Assembly: GCF_024580525.1 (NCBI RefSeq)
Contig: NZ_JANIKQ010000002.1
Location: 1-64,000 of the forward strand
Direction: 5' to 3'
Origin: Neisseria dentiae
GTDB taxonomy: Bacteria > Pseudomonadota > Gammaproteobacteria > Burkholderiales > Neisseriaceae
Length of the DNA stretch: 64,000 nt
Shown here: one piece after another, positions 9,068 to 17,572 of the stretch
Numbering within the stretch: the first letter of the stretch is position 1
Layout: every line of letters begins with the position of its first letter
The notes under the pieces: generated by a model
Database searches by the model: none
Told to the model about the DNA's origin: nothing
Seen by the model: the letters and a program-made list of their open reading frames with translations, nothing else
Made by a program: the position numbers and the translations under genes

Positions 9068-10455
9068 GATGTTACTCCTGTTTCATTGAAATATAGGGTC
9101 AGCCAAATCGTTAACGCCAGCAAATCCGCGCTGCCGCCGGTGCTGAGGTTGCGCGCCGTGCACCAGCCGTCGAACTGCTTCAAGGCTGCGCACAAGGCTT
9201 CAGGCCGTCTGAAAACCTGCGTGTCGGCCAAAATTTCATGTGCTTTCGCCTGCAACAGGCCGAGCGCTTCGATGCCGCCGCGTTTCACTACGTTGGTGTC
9301 GCGGTTGTGCGCCAGCAGTTTGAGCAGCGCGTAGCGCAGGGCGTGGTCGCGGTTGCCGGTGGCGGCAAAGGCTTGCCGATAGGCGGGTAGCGCGATGCCG
9401 GTTACGGTGGCGAAACCGGAGAGTGCTTCGCCGCGCGCGCCGCCCAGGCCGTATTCGCGGTAGAAACGCGCGCCGGCGGTGTCGCCCTGCCCTTGTTCGT
9501 GCTGCAAACCGGCGCAAACGGCTTGGATATCGCCGGAAAGCGCCGCCCAACCGGGCTGTTCGCCGCGCGCTATCCGCCGCCCCAGCACCGCCGCCAGAAT
9601 GCCGAAGGCAAACAGCGCGCCTTTGTGGGTATTGGCTCCGCCGGTGGCATTCAGCATGGCCTGTTCGGCCTGCAAACCGACGGGGCGCACGGCGGCCAGC
9701 ACGGCTTCGTCGGGCGGCTGCTGAGCGAAACCGCTGCCGGTGATGGCGCAGCGGGTGAGAAACGGTGCCAAGGCGTGTGCGCTGGCGCGGAACATGGGCA
9801 AGGTCATGTCGGGGTGCGGCCCCTGATTGTCGGCATCGACCAGCCCGGGCTTGGGGGTCAGCTCGGCTTCGGCGCACAAAGCGGCGCTCATGCTGCCGCC
9901 CAGCGCCACGATTTCGCGGTAGCGGCGGTAATGGCCGCGCATGGCCGTCTGAAGCTCGTCCAAACTGTGGCGGCGGCTGCGGGCGCACGCTTTGGCGGGT
10001 TCGCCGCAACACAGGCAGGCGCGCGGCGGCAGGCCGAAACGGCTGCGGGACAGCGGTTGGCCGTCGCCGCCGATGATGTCGATATCCCACAAACGTCCCA
10101 GCGGGTGCTGTTGTTCCAGTTCCATCATCAGGGGTTTCAAGGCATCGGCAGCGCAATCGGCCGCCAGCAGCAGGCTCTCGCCGCCTTTCAAATCCAGATG
10201 TTGTTCGGCGCTAATGACAATCTGCCTTTCGGCCAGCATCTGTTTCAGACAGGCATGGCCTGTCTGAAAGATTTCGTCTAGAAACGGGCTGCGTTTCACC
10301 CCGCCCGGCGCCAATACGCTGAAACTCACCAAAGAGGCCGCCCCGCCCGCCAGCAGCGCCTGCTGCGCGGCATAGCGCAAATCACGCGCGGCCAGCACGC
10401 TTTCCAGCGGGGCTTCGCTGCCGATGAGAGGCGGGAAATAGGGGGCGGAATACAT
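9064..10455 (-). CDS. citXG: Fused CitX-CitG: holo-citrate lyase synthase / prosthetic-group precursor synthase
   Basis: 463 residues containing two enzymes. Residues 1-175 match CitX, which attaches the phosphoribosyl dephospho-CoA group to CitD (PGGVKRSP near 51-58; GRLWDIDIIGGDG near 120-132; a Cys-rich CLCCGEPAKAC segment). Residues about 176-463 match CitG, which makes that precursor from dephospho-CoA and ATP (ELTPKPGLVDADNQGPH and NTHKGALFAFG). Such a fusion is known from Haemophilus influenzae CitXG; other bacteria keep the genes apart. It starts 3 bases after the citF stop and overlaps citT. Confidence 0.92.
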   Translation of the reverse strand: MYSAPYFPPLIGSEAPLESVLAARDLRYAAQQALLAGGAASLVSFSVLAPGGVKRSPFLDEIFQTGHACLKQMLAERQIVISAEQHLDLKGGESLLLAADCAADALKPLMMELEQQHPLGRLWDIDIIGGDGQPLSRSRFGLPPRACLCCGEPAKACARSRRHSLDELQTAMRGHYRRYREIVALGGSMSAALCAEAELTPKPGLVDADNQGPHPDMTLPMFRASAHALAPFLTRCAITGSGFAQQPPDEAVLAAVRPVGLQAEQAMLNATGGANTHKGALFAFGILAAVLGRRIARGEQPGWAALSGDIQAVCAGLQHEQGQGDTAGARFYREYGLGGARGEALSGFATVTGIALPAYRQAFAATGNRDHALRYALLKLLAHNRDTNVVKRGGIEALGLLQAKAHEILADTQVFRRPEALCAALKQFDGWCTARNLSTGGSADLLALTIWLTLYFNETGVTS

Positions 10456-10458
10456 GGT

Positions 10459-11982
10459 TTAACCTTCCGTGGCGGCGGCGATTTGGTAAACGGTGTCGAT
10501 CACGCTGCCGTCACGGTAGCGGATCATCGCCACCGGCCGCTCGGTGAAGCGGATGGCGTCGGGTTCGCCCGTCAGCATCACGGCGCGTTGGTAAAGCGCT
10601 TCGATCGGCACGGTTTCGATGCCGGCTTCGTGCAGCCGCGCCGCCAGTTTGGGGCGTTTGGGGTTGACGGCGATGCCGTGGTCGGTAACCAGAATGTCGA
10701 TGTGTTCACCGGGTGTTACCGTGGTCAGCACGTCTTTCACCACGGTGGGGATGCGGCCGCGCACCAGCGGCGCCACAATCATCGCCAACCGCGCGCCCGA
10801 TGCGGTGTCGCTGTGGCCGCCCGATGCACCGCGGATGATGCCGTCTGAACCGGTGATAACGTTAACGTTGAATTCGGTGTCGATTTCGAGCGCGCTCAAC
10901 ACCACCACGTCCAGCCGTTCCACCGATGCGCCTTTGGAACCGAAATTGGCGTATTGGTTGGCGCTGATTTCGATATGGCCGGGATTGCGCTCGAGCGAGG
11001 CGGCGGCCACGCTGTCGAAGCTTTGCACGTCGATCAGTTTTTCAATCAGCCCTTTTTCGTGCAAATCCACCATACTGGCGGTGATGCCGCCGAGTGCGAA
11101 CGAGGCGCGGATGTTTTGGCGGCGCATTTTGTCTTCCAAAAAGCGGGTAACCGCCAGCGAAGCGCCGCCCGAGCCGGTTTGCAGCGAAAAACCGTCGTGG
11201 AAATAGCCCGATTTTTCAATCACGTCGGCGGCGCGGCGCGCAATCAGCAGCTCGCGCGGATTGGTGGTCATGCGGGTGGAGCCTGCACCGATTTTGCTGG
11301 AATCGCCCACCGCGTCCACCACCACGATGTAGTCCACCTGGTCTTGGTAAATGCCGGCGGGGCTGTGCGGATAGGGTTTCACCGCTTCGGTTACCAGCAC
11401 CACTTTGCGGGCGAACTGTGCGTCGGCTTTGGCATAACCGAGCGAGCCGCAGATGTTGTTGCCGATATAGCCGCAGGCATTGCCGAAACTGTCGCAGCTG
11501 GGCACCGCCAGAAACGCCACGTCCGGCACCAGCTCGCCGCTCTGCATCAGCTGCACGCGGCCGCCGTGCGAGTGAATCTGCACCGGTTCCTGCATATGCC
11601 CCTGCGAAATAAATTCGCCGAGCTTGCCGCGCAGGCCGGAAGTGTAGATTTTGCGCACCACGCCGTTGCGGATATGGGCAATCATCGGGTCGTGGCAGCC
11701 CGAAAGCGAGCTGGCGGCCACGGTGAGGTTGTGGAAACCCATGCCGGCCAGCACGTCCATCACCATATTCAGCACGAAATCGCCGCCGCGGTAGGAGTGG
11801 TGGAACGAAACCGTCATACCGTCTTCCAAGCCGCAGGCTCTGACGGCGGCTTCAATGCTGGGGCAGATTTTGCGCGACAGGTATTCGTCGGAAAGTTTCA
11901 CTTTTTTCACCACCGGCTCGAAAGCGCGGTACGGGCTGTTGGCGGTGCCTTTGGCAACGCGTTGTTCTCTGCTTTTGCTCAT
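10459..11982 (-). CDS. citF: Citrate lyase alpha subunit (citrate:acetyl-ACP transferase)
   Basis: 507 residues, full length for CitF, which exchanges acetate for citrate on the CitD acyl carrier. Recognisable blocks: SFHHSYRGGDFVLNMVMD near 60-77, the Gly-rich IHSHGGRVQLMQSGEL near 135-150, GGHSDTASGARLAM near 395 and the C-terminal VTDHGIAVNPKRP. It follows citE with a 3-base gap, in the usual citDEF order. Confidence 0.96.
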   Translation of the reverse strand: MSKSREQRVAKGTANSPYRAFEPVVKKVKLSDEYLSRKICPSIEAAVRACGLEDGMTVSFHHSYRGGDFVLNMVMDVLAGMGFHNLTVAASSLSGCHDPMIAHIRNGVVRKIYTSGLRGKLGEFISQGHMQEPVQIHSHGGRVQLMQSGELVPDVAFLAVPSCDSFGNACGYIGNNICGSLGYAKADAQFARKVVLVTEAVKPYPHSPAGIYQDQVDYIVVVDAVGDSSKIGAGSTRMTTNPRELLIARRAADVIEKSGYFHDGFSLQTGSGGASLAVTRFLEDKMRRQNIRASFALGGITASMVDLHEKGLIEKLIDVQSFDSVAAASLERNPGHIEISANQYANFGSKGASVERLDVVVLSALEIDTEFNVNVITGSDGIIRGASGGHSDTASGARLAMIVAPLVRGRIPTVVKDVLTTVTPGEHIDILVTDHGIAVNPKRPKLAARLHEAGIETVPIEALYQRAVMLTGEPDAIRFTERPVAMIRYRDGSVIDTVYQIAAATEG

Positions 11983-11985
11983 GAT

Positions 11986-12864
11986 TTATTCCTCGCGTAT
12001 GCCTGAAGTTTGCGCGCGCTGCAAAATCAGGCGCGAACGTTCGATAATCGGGGTATCGACCATTTTGCCGTTGAGCGACACCACGCCGATGCCCGCCTGC
12101 GCGGCCTCTTCGGCGGCGCGGATAATGCGCTCGGCCTGCTCGACTTCTTTCTGGGTGGGGGCGAACAGGTTGTGGATCAGGGCGATTTGCGAAGGATTGA
12201 TCAGCGATTTGCCGTCGAAGCCCATCTGCTTGATTAAGGCGGCTTCGCGCAAAAAGCCCTCTTCGTTGCGCACGTCGGAATACACCGTATCAAACGTCAT
12301 CAGGCCGTTGGCGCGGGCGGCGTGCAGAATGGTGGAGCGGGCGAACATCAGTTCGATGCCTTCGGGCGAGCGCTCGGTTTTCATGGCGCGCACATAGTCT
12401 TCCGCCCCCAAAGCAATGCCGATCAAGCGTTTCGAGGCTTGGGCGATTTCGTTGGCGGCCAAAATCCCCTGCGGCGATTCGATGGCGGCCAGCATCAGCG
12501 TGCTGCCTATTTCGCGGCCGCAGGCGCGCTCGATTTTTTCGATTTCGGCTTCCATATCGGCGATATCCTGCGGGCCGTCGGTTTTGGGCAGACGGATGCC
12601 GCTGGCGCCGCCGCGCACCGCCGCATTCAAGTCGGCCAAGCCGTATTCTGAAGAGAGCGGGTTCACGCGCACCAGCGTTTCCATTTCGCGGTAGAGCGGG
12701 TGTTGCAGCGCGTGCGCCACCATCATGCGGGCGGTGTCTTTTTCAGACAGGGCAACCGAATCTTCCAAGTCAAACATAATAGTGTCGGGCCGATAGATAA
12801 ACGATGTGCTGACCATCGCGGCGTTAGCACCCGGCACAAACAGCATGGAGCGGCGCAGTTTCAT
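11986..12864 (-). CDS. citE: Citrate lyase beta subunit (citryl-ACP lyase)
   Basis: 292 residues from ATG 12864, which overlaps the citD stop by 4 bases; the frame stays open further upstream but that part reads as citD in another frame. The N-terminus MKLRRSMLFVPGANAAM is characteristic of CitE/HpcH aldolases. Conserved acid/Arg sites appear in DLEDSVALSEKD (near 45) and IRLPKTDGPQD, and GKSLINPSQIALIHNLFAP is the C-terminal family block. It splits citryl-ACP into acetyl-ACP and oxaloacetate. Confidence 0.96.
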   Translation of the reverse strand: MKLRRSMLFVPGANAAMVSTSFIYRPDTIMFDLEDSVALSEKDTARMMVAHALQHPLYREMETLVRVNPLSSEYGLADLNAAVRGGASGIRLPKTDGPQDIADMEAEIEKIERACGREIGSTLMLAAIESPQGILAANEIAQASKRLIGIALGAEDYVRAMKTERSPEGIELMFARSTILHAARANGLMTFDTVYSDVRNEEGFLREAALIKQMGFDGKSLINPSQIALIHNLFAPTQKEVEQAERIIRAAEEAAQAGIGVVSLNGKMVDTPIIERSRLILQRAQTSGIREE

Positions 12865-13154
12865 AGCAGTTCCTCCCAATCCGCCTGCGCGCCGGCGCGC
12901 AGCAGTGCGGCTTTCACCCGTGCCTGCAACACGCAGTCGAGCGCGCCTTTGTCTTCGATTTGCAGCGCGGCTTCTTCGATATTCAAACGGTTCAGCACCG
13001 CTTCCACACTCGCCCTGATCTGCGGGGCAAACTGCTGGCCGACCGAGCTGTTGATGGTAATCAGCCTGCCGCCGCCGGGGTTGGGGCTGGCATAAACCAT
13101 CACGTCGCTCGATTCCAACGTGCCGGCCACGCTGTCTTTGGTAATCGCGTTCAT
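12861..13154 (-). CDS. citD: Citrate lyase gamma subunit (acyl carrier protein)
   Basis: 97 residues, the normal size. The conserved GTLESSDVMV near residues 11-20 holds the serine that carries the phosphoribosyl dephospho-CoA arm supplied by CitXG. LQIEDKGALDCVLQARVKAAL is the conserved C-terminal half. It overlaps both citC (stop) and citE (start) by 4 bases. Confidence 0.95.
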   Translation of the reverse strand: MNAITKDSVAGTLESSDVMVYASPNPGGGRLITINSSVGQQFAPQIRASVEAVLNRLNIEEAALQIEDKGALDCVLQARVKAALLRAGAQADWEELL

Positions 13155-14185
13155 ACACTGGCCTTTTCATATTTGTTGATTAAAAAACGGTAGGTGCTGT
13201 CGGGCACATAATGCCGCAGCTTTTCAAAATCGCCCTCGCCCAGCCATTTGCGCACTTTGGTGGCCGAAATCACGTCGTTTTGGTATTCCAAACGCTGAAT
13301 CTGCACCACTTCTATCGGCGGTGCGTTGATTTCGGGGGATTTCAGCCAGATGCGCATCTGTTTGTTGTAGTAATTGGTAATCACGCAATTGGGCTCGTTG
13401 CCCACGAAACGGTGGGTGATGCCCAGCGGCGGCGCGATATAGATGCGGAAAATGCTTAAGTCCAATTCCATATGGCATTGGTGGACGATGCTTTCCTGTT
13501 TCAGGAAATAACAGGGGAAGGTGGCGCGGGAAATGATATAGGGAGAGCCTTCGTGCACCGTTAAGCGCGAAAGGTGGGCCGTGCCTGCCTTAATCAGCGC
13601 CAAACGGTCGGTGTAGGAAAACTGCGATTTGTCTTCGCCCACCACAAACAGGTGCAGCCAGTCGCATTGTTCCAGCGCGCTTTCGATCAGATAGAGATGG
13701 CCGTTGGTGAACGGGTTGGCGTTCATCACGATGGAGCCGATGCGCTCACCGGGCTGCTTCAACGCCGCCAGCTTGGCCTGATACTGCTTCAGGCGGACGG
13801 GGCTGTTTTCCAGCAGCACCACCCTACCCGGCACGGTGGCAATCGGATAGAAACCGCAATCGGTAAAAAACGGCTCGTTTTCGGGTTTGGTGTAGATAAA
13901 GAGATGATGGTAGCCGAGTTCGGCGGCAAGTTGGATCAGCGAAGAGGCCAACGTGAGCGCGATGCCCTGCCCGCGGCAGCTGTCGTCTATCGCCACACAC
14001 TTAATCACCCCCGGCGCGATGCCGCCGCAGACGATGATTTCGCCTTTGCCGTTACGCAGCACCAGAAACACTTCGATGAAATCGTCTATATTGAGATCGT
14101 TGCGGTGTAAAAAATCCGTAACTTCGCGGATACCTTCAAGGTTGCCGGCATAAATCCGCTCGAAGTCGTATTGTGCCGAATCCAT
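13151..14185 (-). CDS. citC: [Citrate (pro-3S)-lyase] ligase
   Basis: About 344 residues; activates citrate lyase by acetylating the CitD thiol with acetate and ATP. A GNAT-like N-terminal region (GVIKCVAIDDSCRGQGIALTL) precedes a nucleotidyltransferase core with the NPFTNGHLYLIE segment of cytidylyltransferase-like ligases and ISATKVRKWL near the C-terminus. Two starts are possible: ATG 14197 (MGQVMD) and ATG 14185; GGGGCAGG lies upstream of the second, though close. First gene of the operon. No citAB sensor-regulator pair is visible nearby. Confidence 0.93.
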   Translation of the reverse strand: MDSAQYDFERIYAGNLEGIREVTDFLHRNDLNIDDFIEVFLVLRNGKGEIIVCGGIAPGVIKCVAIDDSCRGQGIALTLASSLIQLAAELGYHHLFIYTKPENEPFFTDCGFYPIATVPGRVVLLENSPVRLKQYQAKLAALKQPGERIGSIVMNANPFTNGHLYLIESALEQCDWLHLFVVGEDKSQFSYTDRLALIKAGTAHLSRLTVHEGSPYIISRATFPCYFLKQESIVHQCHMELDLSIFRIYIAPPLGITHRFVGNEPNCVITNYYNKQMRIWLKSPEINAPPIEVVQIQRLEYQNDVISATKVRKWLGEGDFEKLRHYVPDSTYRFLINKYEKASV

Positions 14186-14197
14186 AACCTGCCCCAT

Positions 14198-14416
14198 ATC
14201 TTGTTAGTAAATTACAAATTTCAGGCAGATTTTAGGCTCGACACACACACACCGTTATGACTTTAATCAATAAAAATGTAGTTTGTTGAAAGATATAAAA
14301 ATATCTTGTAGTTAAATTACTATTTCACCGCAAGCATAACTCCGGAAAGCCTCTGTTCTCTCCGCCATAGATTCGCCGCCGATAGCGGCATAAACCCGTG
14401 ATTGGGCTTTTGCAAA
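14198..14416 (-). promoter_or_regulatory. AT-rich leader upstream of the citrate operon
   Basis: About 220 bases between citC and the preceding terminator are AT-rich and contain a short palindrome GATATAAAAATATC near 14293-14306 and several near-TATAAT words on the minus strand. The citrate operon promoter must lie here, but I could not fix a convincing -35/-10 pair or a known operator. Confidence 0.35.
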
Positions 14417-14454
14417 AAATGAGGCCGTCTGAATATTTTCAGACGGCCTCATTT
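14417..14454 (-). terminator. Uptake-sequence hairpin terminator of the pigment operon
   Basis: 17-base arms AAATGAGGCCGTCTGAA and complement with a short loop, 20 bases after the stop of the last minus-strand pigment gene (14475). Confidence 0.8.
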
Positions 14455-14474
14455 ATATTTACCACGCTCAAGCA

Positions 14475-15680
14475 TCATTCGCCGATAACCAGCACCGCAT
14501 TGCTGCCGCCGAAAGCAAACGACGAACTGGCGCCTATGCGGCGGCCGTGCGGCCAGCGGCTTTCGCGGCCGGTCAGGCCGATGCACGGCAGGGCTTCGTC
14601 GGCCGTGCCGTCCCACAATTGCGGCGGCAGCCTGCCCTCGGGGTTGTATTCGCGGCTGACCATACCCCAGAGAAAGGCGGCCTCAATCGCGCCGGCGGCG
14701 CCTAGAGTGTGGCCGGTAAGCGGTTTGGTGGAGGTGCAGGGCGTGGCGCTGCCGAACACTTCGCTCACGGCGATGCTTTCCATGCTGTCGTTATGCTGCG
14801 TGCCGGTGCCGTGCAGGTTGATCCAACCGATGTCGGCCGCACGCACACCGGCATGGGTTAAGGCCGTCTGAAACGCCTGCACCGCACCCAAACCGTCGGG
14901 ACGGGGCGACGACATATGATAGGCATCGCTGCTGGCGCCGTAACCGAGCAGCGGCAGGCCGTTAGAAAAACCTGCTTCGCGCGTCATCACGAATATGGCG
15001 GCGGCTTCGCCGATATTGATGCCGTCGCGGTTGGCTGAAAACGGATTGGCCAGCCCGCCCGAGAGCACTTCCAGCGAAGCGAAGCCGTTGATGGTTAACG
15101 GCGACAGCGTATCCGCCCCGCCGCACACCACGGCATCGCACAAACCCGCACGCAGCAGGCGGGCGGCGCTGATCAGGGCACGCGCCCCCGATGTGCAGGC
15201 TGTGGAAACCACATAATTCAGGTTTTTCAGACCGTACACTTCGGCCACGAATTCCGCAGGCGCATCCATTCGCTGCTGCGCCTGCTTGAACGTTACTTCC
15301 TGCCACGCCGCACCCTGCGACACCTGCCGGAACATTTCGATGTTTTCATCTACGCCGCTGGTTGAGGTGCCCAACACCACGGCTACCCGACCCGCGCCGA
15401 AACGTGCTTTGGCTGCTTCGATTTGCGGTTCGATTTGCGCCAGCGCGTGCCAAAGCAACTGGTTGTTGCGGCTGCAAAACAAGGCGGGCAAATCTTGCGG
15501 AAACGGCCGCAGCCCGTGTTGAACCGCCCCGAAAGCATAGGTTTTACCGTTAACCCATCGGTCGGAAAACGTTAACGGCGAACCGGCGGCAGGGTTCAAC
15601 AGGGCATCGATATGCCCGGCCAAGCCGTCGCCCAATGCGCTGGTAACGGCGGGAGGTGAGAGATAAACGGGTGTGTTCAT
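14475..15680 (-). CDS. Beta-ketoacyl-ACP synthase of the aryl polyene pathway (ApeO-like)
   Basis: 401-residue thiolase-fold ketosynthase of the FabB/FabF class. The catalytic triad is intact: C162 in STACTSGARAL, H290 in NLHGTGTQHND and H324 in KPLTGHTLGAAGA; FAFGGSNAVLVIGE closes the fold. In aryl polyene systems such an enzyme pairs with a catalytically inactive KS-like chain-length factor. Last gene of the minus-strand unit, 73 bases after the DUF3261 lipoprotein gene. The exact Ape letter is inferred from family resemblance. Confidence 0.9.
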   Translation of the reverse strand: MNTPVYLSPPAVTSALGDGLAGHIDALLNPAAGSPLTFSDRWVNGKTYAFGAVQHGLRPFPQDLPALFCSRNNQLLWHALAQIEPQIEAAKARFGAGRVAVVLGTSTSGVDENIEMFRQVSQGAAWQEVTFKQAQQRMDAPAEFVAEVYGLKNLNYVVSTACTSGARALISAARLLRAGLCDAVVCGGADTLSPLTINGFASLEVLSGGLANPFSANRDGINIGEAAAIFVMTREAGFSNGLPLLGYGASSDAYHMSSPRPDGLGAVQAFQTALTHAGVRAADIGWINLHGTGTQHNDSMESIAVSEVFGSATPCTSTKPLTGHTLGAAGAIEAAFLWGMVSREYNPEGRLPPQLWDGTADEALPCIGLTGRESRWPHGRRIGASSSFAFGGSNAVLVIGE

Positions 15681-15753
15681 ATATATATTTTTAATTGGTC
15701 AGATAATCGTCCGGCACGGTGCGGCGCATAACGGCCGCCGTGCAAACGGCGGG

Positions 15754-16248
15754 TTAGTCCCGAATCGGCACCACCGACCATTTCGTTTGGCCGGGAAACG
15801 TTACCAGCCAGCCGTTGTCGGTTTGCGCGCTACACCACAATGTGCGGCCTTTCTGGCTGAAACATTCGCCGTTTTCGGCACGGCTGCGCTGCAAGCCCGG
15901 GTAAACCGCCGCGCCGTCGGCGGCAAACAGCGGCAGTATGGCGGCAAACAGACGGCGGGCGGAGGCATTGGGCATCACAAAGCCGTCGTTGCGCCAGCCT
16001 TTTTTGCCTAACACCTGCCGCGACAACGGCGCACCCAGCGGATCGGTCTGCACGAAGCGCACGCCTTCCGCGCCCTGCTCTACCGCCAGCAGACTGCTTT
16101 GAACGGCATTGCCTTCGGCGTCGCGCTGCTCGAGCTGGAACCAACCGCCGCCGCTCTGAAGCTGCGGCAGCGTTTGCGGTTTGGGCACGCCGCTGCTGCA
16201 CGCGGCAAGCACGAATGCGGAGGTTAAGGCAATCAGGTGTTTGTTCAT
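15754..16248 (-). CDS. DUF3261-type lipoprotein of the aryl polyene cluster
   Basis: 164 residues from ATG 16248, starting MNKHLIALTSAFVLAACSSG: a classical lipoprotein signal peptide with lipobox LAAC (Cys 17). The mature part has repeated beta-type segments (GGGWFQLEQRDAEGN; LLAVEQGAEGVRFVQTDPLG; WCSAQTDNGWLVTFPGQ). Short outer-membrane lipoproteins of this family recur next to MMPL exporters and LolA-like carriers in aryl polyene clusters, so a role in moving or anchoring the pigment is likely. An upstream TTG/GTG start is not needed. Confidence 0.8.
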   Translation of the reverse strand: MNKHLIALTSAFVLAACSSGVPKPQTLPQLQSGGGWFQLEQRDAEGNAVQSSLLAVEQGAEGVRFVQTDPLGAPLSRQVLGKKGWRNDGFVMPNASARRLFAAILPLFAADGAAVYPGLQRSRAENGECFSQKGRTLWCSAQTDNGWLVTFPGQTKWSVVPIRD

Positions 16249-16313
16249 ATCCAATTCCTTTTTCAGACGGCCTGAAACGGTTTTCAAGCCGCGGCCCGGT
16301 TAAACAAAGCGCA

Positions 16314-17558
16314 TCAAACCAACGCCTGCCTGCCCACCATCGCGGCGAGCGCATCCAAACGGCGGGCGTGTTTTTCTACGAACGGGTTGGCCGTATCCCA
16401 CGCATAACCCGCCAGAATCGACGAAATCATGCGGCTGATGTCGGTGCTGCGGTCAGGCGCGTAAATGGCATCTTGGAAGCGGGTATCATACCAGCCCGTT
16501 ACATAAGTGCGGAACGTATCCACGCCCTGCATCAGCGGTTCGGCAAACTCGCGCTGCCAGTCGGCTTCGCCGCCGTTTAGCTGTTTGGCCAGCAGGTCGG
16601 CCGCCAGTTTGGCCGAGTGCATGGCAATGGTTACGCCCGACGAAAACACCGGATCAAGAAACTCGGAAGCGTTGCCCAGCAGCGCAAAACGCTTACCGTA
16701 TAAAGATTTCACGTTGGCCGAATAGCCCTGTATGCTGCGGAACGGAAATTCGTTTTCCCACACCGCGTTTTCCAGCACTTCGGCCAGCATCGGGCATTCG
16801 AGCGCGAATTTTTTCAACACGGTTTCCGAATCGCCGGCCAGTTTGTCGGGCGTGCCGACCACGCCGATGGAACAGCGGTTGTCGCCGAACGGAATCGTCC
16901 ACAGCCACACGTCGCGGTGCTGCGGGTGGGTGGTGATCAGGATTTTGTTGCGGTCGAATTTCGGATTGGTGATGTTGTCTTCAATGTGGGTGAAGTGGGC
17001 GATGCGCGGCGGCAGCTCGGAAGGGGTTTCCAAGTCCAACAAGCGCGGCAGCACGCGGCCGTAGCCGCTGGCATCGAGCACGAAACGGGCGTTGAGGCGG
17101 TAGGTTTCGCCGCCGTCGGTTTCCACGCTCAACACCGCTTCTTCGCCGCTGTCGTCAAACGCGGTGACGCCGTGGCCGAAACGTACTTCCACCCCCTGTT
17201 TGGCCGCTTCGTCAATCAGAATCTTGTCAAACAACGCACGGCGTACCTGAAACGTGGTGCCCGGGCCGTCTGAAAACTTATCGGTGAAATCGAAATAAGT
17301 GTAGCGGCTGCCCCAAGTGAACGCCGCACCGTTTTTAAACTGAAACGAAGGCTCAGCTTCTACCGCTGCTAAAAATCCCGCTTCTTCAAGCATTTCCATG
17401 CAGTGCGGCAACAGGCTCTCACCGATAACGAAACGCGGAAAATGCTGCTTTTCCAGCACGCACACTTTGAAGCCTTTTTTGTTGAGCAAGGCCGCCGCCA
17501 CCGAGCCGGAGGGGCCTGCGCCGATTACGGCGATATCGAATTGATGAGATAATGACAT
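16314..17558 (-). CDS. FAD-dependent oxidoreductase with flavin-halogenase signature
   Basis: 414 residues. Dinucleotide-binding GxGxxG is GAGPSG at 13-18, followed by the FPRFVIGESLLPHCMEML segment typical of tryptophan-halogenase-like and geranylgeranyl-reductase-like flavoproteins. W218-x-W220-x-I222-P223 matches the WxWxIP motif of flavin-dependent halogenases, and K75 in FKNGA is placed like their catalytic lysine. DASGYGRVLPRLL and ALLGNASEFLDPVFSSGV are further family blocks. It may halogenate or hydroxylate/desaturate the aromatic head. It starts 14 bases after an inserted Abi-like gene. Confidence 0.82.
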   Translation of the reverse strand: MSLSHQFDIAVIGAGPSGSVAAALLNKKGFKVCVLEKQHFPRFVIGESLLPHCMEMLEEAGFLAAVEAEPSFQFKNGAAFTWGSRYTYFDFTDKFSDGPGTTFQVRRALFDKILIDEAAKQGVEVRFGHGVTAFDDSGEEAVLSVETDGGETYRLNARFVLDASGYGRVLPRLLDLETPSELPPRIAHFTHIEDNITNPKFDRNKILITTHPQHRDVWLWTIPFGDNRCSIGVVGTPDKLAGDSETVLKKFALECPMLAEVLENAVWENEFPFRSIQGYSANVKSLYGKRFALLGNASEFLDPVFSSGVTIAMHSAKLAADLLAKQLNGGEADWQREFAEPLMQGVDTFRTYVTGWYDTRFQDAIYAPDRSTDISRMISSILAGYAWDTANPFVEKHARRLDALAAMVGRQALV

Positions 17559-17572
17559 GATATTTCTTTCAA

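Noticed and set aside
10954..12006. Plus-strand open frame of 350 codons opposite citF
   Set aside because: Shadow frame of citF with unlikely composition (runs of His, Ala, Gly).
11986..13170. 394-residue version of CitE
   Set aside because: The N-terminal 102 residues are citD read in another frame; the conserved start is MKLRRSM at 12864.
16314..17558. Geranylgeranyl reductase
   Set aside because: Shares the FAD fold, but WxWxIP and the pigment context fit the halogenase-like branch better.
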